Source: Cyanoderma ruficeps
Lineage: Eukaryota > Chordata > Aves > Passeriformes > Timaliidae
Direction of reading: 5' to 3'
DNA length: 64,000 nucleotides
Assembly: GCA_008694505.1 (NCBI GenBank)
Contig: VZDJ01000090.1
Location: 6,317,521-6,381,520 of the forward strand
Shown here piece after piece: positions 53,301 through 64,000 of the stretch (its first letter is position 1; each line of letters opens with the position of its first letter). A program made the position numbers and the translations under genes. Under the pieces are notes generated by a model. That model was not told the origin of the DNA. It saw nothing but the letters and a program-made list of their open reading frames with translations, and did no database searches.

Positions 53301-53482
53301 GTTTTATAGGAGCCATTTCTTTTCCTCTCCATTTTTTTCCTCTGCAGGGAGGAGAATTTGAGGGCTCCCGAAGTGCTGACATCAAAGAGACAGCCAGGCT
53401 GGAGTCACGGCTCGTGAACATAACTTGTGAGGTGGCCTTTCTGAGAGAGCAAATCAACCACAGCAGAGTATGTGGGAGGTAA
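14169..53482 (+). CDS. CFAP44: CFAP44 (WDR52) gene span
   Basis: Cilia- and flagella-associated protein 44 is an axonemal WD-repeat/coiled-coil protein. With CFAP43 it forms the tether/tether-head complex of inner dynein arm f/I1, and loss causes malformed sperm flagella (MMAF) in human. Thirty-three visible exons join with consistent phases into about 1,848 residues, plus one exon missing in the N gap, close to the roughly 1,850 residues I recall for human. The N-terminal half encodes two stretches of WD40 blades (for example [54 protein letters not shown]). A Lys/Glu-rich linker follows from exon 16, then a third WD-like block (exons 17-18), then a long coiled-coil half rich in Glu, Lys, Gln and Leu. 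The C-terminus is short and its end is inferred. The N-terminal exons (14,169 and 17,265) are less sure than the rest; an alternative start exon lies at 17,643. Confidence 0.95.
14499..14547 (+). repeat. 24-bp direct duplication flanking an N
   Basis: AGGAATAACGCAATCTCTC plus ATGAA is repeated, with one base changed, immediately after an N at 14,523. Probably an assembly join rather than biology. Confidence 0.8.
15762..15947 (-). pseudogene. short opposite-strand open frame, unrecognised
   Basis: Minus strand. After a TTCTAG acceptor-like end the frame reads [20 protein letters not shown], then [17 protein letters not shown] and an acidic end ([14 protein letters not shown], stop). A different frame is open just upstream ([20 protein letters not shown]), so it could be a frameshifted pseudogene, a terminal exon, or chance. 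I do not recognise the protein and see no poly(A) signal after the stop. Confidence 0.2.
16125..16270 (+). repeat. MIR-like ancient SINE
   Basis: Order of blocks matches the MIR core and 3' half: CAAAACACTTCGCTAAGATG, GTATTATTATCTAATTTTTC, ACAGGAGATAACTGAGACAG, CCAGAGGTGAAATGGC, then GAATTCAGGTCTCTGAACAC. It is degenerate, as expected for a copy older than the mammal-sauropsid split. Confidence 0.65.
17265..17492 (+). CDS. CFAP44: CFAP44 candidate coding exon 2
   Basis: Acceptor ATATTAG. Reads [37 protein letters not shown] and [19 protein letters not shown], ending NSLQ plus one base at a GTAGGA donor. It enters from the phase-1 end of exon 1 and leaves in phase 1 into the exon at 19,374. 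The long coding-like composition supports a real exon. Unspliced, the frame stops at 17,543-17,545 and an AATAAA follows at 17,578, so a short alternative transcript is possible. I do not recognise the peptide. Confidence 0.6.
17578..17583 (+). terminator. AATAAA poly(A) signal candidate in CFAP44 intron
   Basis: Lies 33 bp after the stop that ends the unspliced frame of the exon at 17,265. It could end a short transcript from exons 1-2, or be chance in AT-rich DNA. Confidence 0.3.
17643..17710 (+). CDS. CFAP44: alternative CFAP44 start exon
   Basis: Strong acceptor (TTTGTCTTTACCACTGCCAG) and strong donor (GTGAGT). An ATG at 17,668 opens [14 protein letters not shown] and leaves in phase 1, joining the 19,374 exon to read PREHNLDEQ. 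At 68 nt it would break the frame if spliced between the 17,265 and 19,374 exons, so it is mutually exclusive with exon 2. Either this or exons 1-2 supplies the N-terminus. Confidence 0.45.
17711..19373 (+). other. CFAP44 intron upstream of exon 3
   Basis: AT-rich sequence with no repeat, RNA or exon that I can name. Confidence 0.5.
19374..19548 (+). CDS. CFAP44: CFAP44 coding exon 3
   Basis: Acceptor GAGGTGCAG. Encodes [18 protein letters not shown], then [19 protein letters not shown] and [11 protein letters not shown]. The [10 protein letters not shown] end matches the conserved start of the CFAP44 WD region. Phase 1 in, phase 2 out (donor GTATCC). Confidence 0.9.
20581..20743 (+). CDS. 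CFAP44: CFAP44 coding exon 4
   Basis: Acceptor TGTTCCCAG. Encodes [31 protein letters not shown] and [11 protein letters not shown], the first blade of the first propeller. Phase 2 in, phase 0 out (donor GTATGG). Confidence 0.94.
21756..21858 (+). CDS. CFAP44: CFAP44 coding exon 5
   Basis: Encodes [18 protein letters not shown] then [16 protein letters not shown]. Acceptor TTTTTCAAG, donor GTAGTG, phase 0 to 1. Confidence 0.94.
22175..22391 (+). CDS. CFAP44: CFAP44 coding exon 6
   Basis: Encodes [38 protein letters not shown] and [10 protein letters not shown]. Contains a clear WD (IWDW) blade. Acceptor TTTCTTTAG, donor GTAGGT, phase 1 to 2. The next exon in order is not visible. Confidence 0.95.
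23272..23587. other. assembly gap, 316 N
   Basis: Run of N between CFAP44 exons 6 and 8. Exon 6 ends in phase 2 and exon 8 starts in phase 0, so a missing exon of length 3n+1 is required. None is found in the sequenced flanks, so it should lie here. Confidence 0.95.
23632..23796 (+). CDS. CFAP44: CFAP44 coding exon 8
   Basis: Encodes [20 protein letters not shown], then [19 protein letters not shown] and KDGYIR. WD blade. Acceptor CATTGAAG, donor GTGAGT, phase 0 to 0. Confidence 0.95.
24008..24033 (+). repeat. (AAAT)n microsatellite
   Basis: Six to seven AAAT units in a CFAP44 intron. Confidence 0.9.
24924..25079 (+). CDS. CFAP44: CFAP44 coding exon 9
   Basis: Encodes [36 protein letters not shown] and [11 protein letters not shown]. 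Acceptor ATGCCATGAAG, donor GTAAGA, phase 0 to 0. Confidence 0.93.
25227..25250 (+). repeat. TATC/TACC microsatellite
   Basis: Short tetranucleotide run in a CFAP44 intron. Confidence 0.7.
25285..25450 (+). repeat. CR1-like LINE 3' fragment
   Basis: GACAAGATGATCCTTGCAGG and TCCCTTCCAACTGAATTATC followed by CTATGTTATGCTGTG match the 3' end of a CR1 family member in plus orientation. Diverged and 5'-truncated. Confidence 0.75.
25686..25733 (+). CDS. CFAP44: CFAP44 coding exon 10
   Basis: Short exon (48 nt) encoding [16 protein letters not shown]. Acceptor TCTTTAG, donor GTAATT, phase 0 to 0. It is too short to stand out alone, but it bridges exons 9 and 11 in frame. Confidence 0.92.
26381..26413 (+). 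repeat. poly(A) run with an N
   Basis: About 33 A with an N at 26,399, 118 bp before the next exon. Probably a length-uncertain homopolymer. Confidence 0.85.
26532..26631 (+). CDS. CFAP44: CFAP44 coding exon 11
   Basis: Encodes [19 protein letters not shown] then [14 protein letters not shown]. Typical WD-blade HSGGIEAV stretch. Acceptor GTGCTGCAG, donor GTAAGT, phase 0 to 1. Confidence 0.94.
27881..27975 (+). CDS. CFAP44: CFAP44 coding exon 12
   Basis: Encodes [19 protein letters not shown] then [12 protein letters not shown]. Acceptor TTCCACACAG, donor GTGAGT, phase 1 to 0. Confidence 0.95.
29619..29825 (+). CDS. CFAP44: CFAP44 coding exon 13
   Basis: Encodes [39 protein letters not shown] and [10 protein letters not shown]. 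Acceptor CACTTAAAG, donor GTATGC, phase 0 to 0. Confidence 0.96.
30769..30879 (+). CDS. CFAP44: CFAP44 coding exon 14
   Basis: Encodes [20 protein letters not shown] then [17 protein letters not shown]. The acceptor TTTTCCTCAG follows a (TTTG)n run that serves as pyrimidine-rich tract. Donor GTGAGT, phase 0 to 0. Confidence 0.96.
31319..31335 (+). repeat. short (ATTCTGTG)2 tail, CR1-like
   Basis: ATTCTGTGATTCTGTGA is the 8-bp tail repeat that ends CR1 elements. The body upstream is not clearly CR1. Confidence 0.4.
32282..32317. repeat. perfect 16-bp inverted repeat, 4-nt loop
   Basis: CAGTGTCAGAATTATG and its exact reverse complement are separated by GACA, in the intron between exons 14 and 15. 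Confidence 0.9.
32547..32699 (+). CDS. CFAP44: CFAP44 coding exon 15
   Basis: Encodes [20 protein letters not shown], then [20 protein letters not shown] and IK. Acceptor TTTTTTACAG, donor GTAAAA, phase 0 to 0. End of the first propeller region. Confidence 0.95.
34443..34661 (+). CDS. CFAP44: CFAP44 coding exon 16 (charged linker)
   Basis: Encodes [20 protein letters not shown], a Glu run ([19 protein letters not shown]) and [18 protein letters not shown]. Basic helix, then acidic stretch, then return to a WD-like strand. Acceptor GTTGTAATAG, donor GTAAAT, phase 0 to 0. Confidence 0.95.
35107..35249 (+). CDS. CFAP44: CFAP44 coding exon 17
   Basis: Encodes [38 protein letters not shown] and PIHQISF. 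Acceptor TCTTCTTCAG, donor GTAAAA, phase 0 to 2. Confidence 0.94.
36117..36387 (+). CDS. CFAP44: CFAP44 coding exon 18
   Basis: Encodes [39 protein letters not shown] and [20 protein letters not shown], ending PPPR. Last WD-like blades. Acceptor TTTAACAG, donor GTAAGT, phase 2 to 0. Confidence 0.96.
36388..38309 (+). other. CFAP44 intron, AT-rich
   Basis: About 1.9 kb, very AT-rich between 37,020 and 37,750 with scattered AAATAAAT motifs. No exon, RNA or classified repeat recognised. Confidence 0.5.
38310..38365 (+). CDS. CFAP44: CFAP44 coding exon 19
   Basis: Short exon (56 nt) encoding [18 protein letters not shown], start of the coiled-coil half. Acceptor TTTGTTCCAG, donor GTAAGA, phase 0 to 2. 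Confidence 0.9.
38783..38945 (+). CDS. CFAP44: CFAP44 coding exon 20
   Basis: Encodes [37 protein letters not shown] and [10 protein letters not shown]. Lys/Glu-rich coiled coil. Acceptor GCATTTTCAG, donor GTACAC, phase 2 to 0. Confidence 0.95.
39254..39384 (+). CDS. CFAP44: CFAP44 coding exon 21
   Basis: Encodes [20 protein letters not shown], then [19 protein letters not shown]. Acceptor CTTCCTGTAG, donor GTAATT, phase 0 to 2. Confidence 0.95.
40368..40585 (+). CDS. CFAP44: CFAP44 coding exon 22
   Basis: Encodes [40 protein letters not shown] and [18 protein letters not shown]. Acceptor GGATTCCAG, donor GTAATG, phase 2 to 1. The open frame continuing upstream of 40,368 is intron. Confidence 0.94.
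40973..41138 (+). CDS. CFAP44: CFAP44 coding exon 23
   Basis: Encodes [18 protein letters not shown], then [20 protein letters not shown] and [11 protein letters not shown]. Acceptor TTTATTTCAG, donor GTGAGT, phase 1 to 2. It had no ATG of its own and was found by phase and splice sites. Confidence 0.93.
41611..41850 (-). repeat. CR1 LINE 3' fragment, minus orientation
   Basis: Plus strand begins TCACAGAATCATAGAAT, then GTCGGAAAGGACCCACAAGG, ends GGGTGAAGAACCTTTTCC and TATCTAACCTAAATC. An inverted CR1 3' end. Confidence 0.93.
41868..41984 (+). repeat. CR1 LINE 3' end, plus orientation
   Basis: GACCTGGTCTAGTGGAAGGT, then CTTTAAGGTCCCTTATAACC and CAAACCATTCTGTG, the exact 3' end layout of CR1 with a short ATTCTGTG tail. 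Adjacent to an opposite-orientation copy. Confidence 0.92.
42440..42617 (+). CDS. CFAP44: CFAP44 coding exon 24
   Basis: Encodes [40 protein letters not shown] and [10 protein letters not shown]. Acceptor ATCTGCCAG, donor GTATGT, phase 2 to 0. Confidence 0.95.
43694..44158 (+). CDS. CFAP44: CFAP44 coding exon 25
   Basis: Largest coding exon (465 nt). Encodes [59 protein letters not shown] and [13 protein letters not shown]. Acceptor TTTCCTTTGCAG, donor GTAGGA, phase 0 to 0. The open frame starting at 43,466 reads into it from intron. Confidence 0.96.
44575..44890 (+). repeat. ancient LINE fragment (CR1/L3-like)
   Basis: Blocks such as ACAAAAGAGAGTAATCAAAA, GAGATATCAAATGAAATGG and ACATAGAAAGCTTGAAGCAT resemble the 3' part of old CR1/L3-type LINEs. 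Heavily diverged, assigned from memory of the family only. Confidence 0.45.
45551..45754 (+). CDS. CFAP44: CFAP44 coding exon 26
   Basis: Encodes [40 protein letters not shown] and [12 protein letters not shown]. Acceptor TTTGCTCCAG, donor GTAAGT, phase 0 to 0. Confidence 0.95.
46183..46378 (+). CDS. CFAP44: CFAP44 coding exon 27
   Basis: Encodes [39 protein letters not shown] and [17 protein letters not shown]. Acceptor TTGGTTTAG, donor GTTGGA (weak), phase 0 to 1. The weak donor is supported by phase to exon 28. Confidence 0.92.
47150..47215 (+). repeat. CT-rich pyrimidine tract
   Basis: Run of CT and TTTC units, about 160 bp upstream of exon 28. Confidence 0.8.
47374..47484 (+). CDS. CFAP44: CFAP44 coding exon 28 (acidic)
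   Basis: Encodes [20 protein letters not shown] then [15 protein letters not shown]. It corresponds to the acidic insert before the conserved CPxGC segment. Acceptor TTTCTTTCAG, donor GTACCT, phase 1 to 1. No internal ATG; found by phase. Confidence 0.93.
47485..48976 (+). other. CFAP44 intron with AT-rich core
   Basis: About 1.5 kb. A stretch at 48,060-48,480 is rich in TAATT and poly-T motifs with little sign of repeats. I see no exon, repeat or RNA. Confidence 0.4.
48977..49107 (+). CDS. CFAP44: CFAP44 coding exon 29
   Basis: Encodes [39 protein letters not shown]. Coiled coil. Acceptor TTCCTCCCTAG, donor GTATTG, phase 1 to 0. Confidence 0.94.
50233..50349 (+). CDS. CFAP44: CFAP44 coding exon 30
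   Basis: Encodes [38 protein letters not shown]. Acceptor TCTTTCTGCAG, donor GTAATT, phase 0 to 0. Confidence 0.95.
50908..51109 (+). CDS. CFAP44: CFAP44 coding exon 31
   Basis: Encodes [38 protein letters not shown] and [16 protein letters not shown]. Acceptor CTTTTGCAG, donor GTGAGT, phase 0 to 1. Confidence 0.96.
51810..51970 (+). CDS. CFAP44: CFAP44 coding exon 32
   Basis: Encodes [39 protein letters not shown] and VELKEWE. The FGRLVDFEA stretch is characteristic of CFAP44. Acceptor CTCTGTTAG, donor GTAAGC, phase 1 to 0. Confidence 0.96.
52718..52855 (+). CDS. CFAP44: CFAP44 coding exon 33
   Basis: Encodes [38 protein letters not shown]. Coiled coil. Acceptor TCTTTCTAG, donor GTGAGC, phase 0 to 0. 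Confidence 0.95.
53348..53482 (+). CDS. CFAP44: CFAP44 last coding exon (34)
   Basis: Encodes [39 protein letters not shown] and ends VCGR with TAA. Acceptor TCTGCAG. A GTATGT donor lies just before VCGR, so another downstream exon is possible. Poly(A) signals at 53,721 and 53,735 favour this being the end. Confidence 0.8.
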   Translation, partial: GGEFEGSRSADIKETARLESRLVNITCEVAFLREQINHSRVCGR

Positions 53483-53720
53483 AAGAACTTGCTTTCCTTA
53501 GCAGAAAAGGTGGGTGCCTCTTTCTACAAGCATTATCACAGGACTCTGAGACTCAACTCCGTGTTCAGAAATAGTAACTAACAATCCAAGTCACCCTTAA
53601 AATTAACTGTGGCAGCAGTCATGCCTAGAAGTGCAAAATTAATTGTTTTGGCTATCCACGGGTTTAGTTGTAAAGGGTTGTATTTGTTTTATCAAAATAC
53701 GACTGTAACAACATATATGG

Positions 53721-53740
53721 AATAAAAAATAGCAAATAAA
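53721..53740 (+). terminator. CFAP44: CFAP44 poly(A) signals
   Basis: Two AATAAA hexamers (53,721-53,726 and 53,735-53,740), about 240 bp after the inferred stop. Confidence 0.7.
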
Positions 53741-54861
53741 ACTACTAACTATTGTTATCAGTCGATTGCAGAGGGTTGCACTGGACAAGGTGCCCTGTGT
53801 GTGTCCATGTCTGTGCATTATGTCTATGTCTACTCTTCAAGTGGCTGTGGAAAGCTGGTTTGAAGTTTCACAGGGGCAAATACTGGTTTGGTACCTTGTT
53901 CTCAAAAATGGTAAAAGCAGTTTACCTCAAGTGAGCATTTGTTACTGCTGAGCACCAGTGGCCCTGCTCTGCTAACTGAGCTAGTTAAGAGTCAAGGGGC
54001 ATGCTACTGGCCAGGAGAAAGCAAAGGGCCCTTTCTCCTCAGGGCAGGACGTGGCATTTACCTGGCAGGAGGAGGGTGTACCAATGCAAAGTCAGCCTGT
54101 CATTCCACTGGCTTGCACCTACCTAATCAGAGAGGGCCAAGCTCTGTGTGTTTCCAGGTGTTGCTCTTTTTTGCCTCTCTCATTTGGTGTGGTGGCAGCA
54201 CGTGACCATTTATAGCACTTAGCCTGTCTGTGAAACCTTCCTCCATCCCTAGGGTGGAGGTGTTGTATTCTTCCCATGTAAGGTTCCTGAGGTGCTAATT
54301 TTTAACTGAATAAATTAAACAATATCCAGCTGCTCTTGCTGTTCCTCCCCACTTCCCACCTCTTGGCACAGGACTTTGTGTCTCTGTCTGGTGCATGCTC
54401 AGCAGGACTCCAGCCATACCCCAGCCAGGCACAAGAACTTCCTGCTGGTCCCAGCACAAACCTGTGAATGATGCTTGTGCAGCCTGCCTTTACAGGGAGT
54501 CCCTGCTGAGGAGCATGTCTGGTGCTGGGAGCTCTTGTGCAGCTGCAGGTTGTGCCCTGGGAGGTGGCAAATGGCTGGAGCCCCTGGCAAGGGGCTGTCT
54601 GGCACCAATCCCCTGCCTGACAAAGGACAAGGACATCCATTGCCAGCTGGGTAACCAGACACCCAGAGACTCAGCTGGAGACAGGGAACAAGAAGACCCC
54701 AGACTAAGTATCACCAGTGATGATTTGAAAAACTCTTAACTGTAGGAAAATGTCACCTTTCCCCAGGTGTCCTGCTTGCTGTATGTCTGCAAGTGAAAAA
54801 AGAGAAGGCTCATTCTGTGTGAGGAATTAGCATAGAGCCAGGCACAGCAAAGACTAAAGCC
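53741..54861. other. region between convergent CFAP44 and BOC 3' ends
   Basis: About 1.1 kb separating the two poly(A) positions. Its long open frames on both strands at 54.3-54.7 kb show no splice support or recognisable domain. Confidence 0.6.
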
Positions 54862-54867
54862 TTTATT
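54862..54867 (-). terminator. BOC: BOC poly(A) signal
   Basis: AATAAA on the minus strand about 490 bp after the BOC stop codon, giving a short 3' UTR of about 0.5 kb. Confidence 0.65.
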
Positions 54868-55358
54868 TTAGATGTTAAAGCGTGGATTTGTCTTTACAGA
54901 TAGGCAGCTGCAGATGGCGTGTATGTGAAAGGTTGTTTAAGTTGATCAGGCAGAGTGCATAACTCCAGTCCATTCACAGGAGTGTGTTCCTGGAACAAAC
55001 CTTCCTTGGGGGGGAGAGGAAAAGACCTTTTGGACAGCATTGTTGTGAAGCCCTCGCTGCAGGAGGGCGCTGGCTCTTGGTGGTGGCAGCTCTGTTTGGA
55101 CCCGTGTCCCGCAGCGTCCCTTGTCCAGCTCATTCCATTGTGTGCTCTGATGATGCCACCAGGAGCTGCTGCCTTGTTTCCTGGGTCCTCCTGTGACCTT
55201 GCTGAGGATGCCTTCTGTCTCCATAGCATTATAAAAGGCACATATACATCTATATACAAGTGCATAAATATATAAATAGGGGTGTTATACAAAAATAAAT
55301 ACCCTTTCTTTCTCTTTTTCTCTTTAGAATAAGTCTTTTGCAAAAGGCAGCTTTGTCC

Positions 55359-63465
<8,107 letters not shown>

Positions 63466-64000
63466 CTGAGAGACCAGTGCAGGTGTTGCAGAGCTTGGGG
63501 CAGGCTGGGCTTCCCGTGGCCACTGAGCTCAGAAACTTTATTAGTGAGTTGTGCCCCAACCACATCTACCTTCCCTCCCTGCAAAGGAGGGAGATGTTTC
63601 CAGCCTGGTTTTGCAAAGCAATTCAGGTATAAGCAAGACAAGTCACCCAAGCCCCAGAGTGTTTTCTTGGCCCCAGGGTTCAGTCAGCCCTGTTCTGTCC
63701 TCTGGTTCCTTCCAATACCACTACCCCTCCACGTGTGTAAATCTCATGGGTGGGTGTGCCCCACAAAATGCAGCATTAGCCATAGGACTGAGCTGCTTTA
63801 GGAGCCAAATGTCTCCGGCAGCCCAGCTGCTAAGCTGCTCATTTAGAAACTGGCTATTACCATGGGATGAGATACCCAGACACAACTTTGCTTTACTGAG
63901 TTTTATCCTGCCTCACCCCAGGCACTTTGGGGCTGAAATGAAGAGCCATAATGCTTGAGCAAAGGTTTCTGCAGAGGAGGGACTGTGTACGGCCACAGCC
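63466..64000 (-). other. BOC intron, window edge
   Basis: Sequence upstream of the first visible BOC exon. No further exon seen before the window ends. Confidence 0.5.

Noticed and set aside
54302..54739. Overlapping 112- and 114-codon ORFs considered as a CFAP44 terminal exon or a separate gene
   Set aside because: No acceptor in phase with exon 34, no recognisable motif, and both strands are open in the same place.

Overview
The window is nuclear DNA from a bird or close sauropsid. CR1 LINE fragments are scattered through it, protein-coding exons are split by GT-AG introns, and an undermethylated-type GC-rich promoter island lies at about 11.5-13.2 kb. I see no prokaryotic genes, no viral genes and no exotic new system. 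The content is three conserved vertebrate genes plus repeats, one assembly gap (23,272-23,587) and two single-N positions.

Layout: (1) 1-12,147, minus strand: ILDR1 (angulin-2), seven coding exons in view. The signal peptide exon is at 12.1 kb, and the last visible exon runs off the left edge, so the C-terminus is missing. (2) 11.5-13.2 kb: CpG-rich shared promoter between ILDR1 and the plus-strand gene. It contains an inserted CR1 fragment, a short GC-rich tandem duplication and a candidate RFX X-box. (3) 14,169-53,482, plus strand: CFAP44 (WDR52), reconstructed here as 33 visible coding exons whose splice phases all agree. One more exon almost certainly lies inside the N gap. The N-terminal exons are less certain than the rest, because two mutually exclusive 5' arrangements are both open. 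(4) 53.5-54.9 kb: convergent 3' ends, with CFAP44 poly(A) signals at about 53.72-53.74 kb and a BOC poly(A) signal on the minus strand at about 54.86 kb. (5) 55,359-63,465 and beyond, minus strand: the 3' part of BOC. This covers part of FN3-1, FN3-2, the Hedgehog-binding FN3-3, the transmembrane segment and the cytoplasmic tail; its upstream exons lie beyond the right edge.

The genes are neighbours rather than a pathway. ILDR1 is a tricellular tight-junction protein needed for hearing. CFAP44 is an axonemal WD-repeat protein of motile cilia and sperm flagella. BOC is a Sonic hedgehog co-receptor. BOC and CFAP44 are tail-to-tail neighbours in human as well, whereas ILDR1 lies several megabases away on human chromosome 3, so the ILDR1/CFAP44 head-to-head junction is a lineage-specific arrangement. 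The items most worth checking are the CFAP44 N-terminus, the exon hidden in the gap, the shared promoter with its CR1 insertion, a MIR-like ancient SINE, and a perfect 16-bp hairpin in a CFAP44 intron. All exon boundaries come from reading frames, GT/AG sites and phase arithmetic; no alignment was run.
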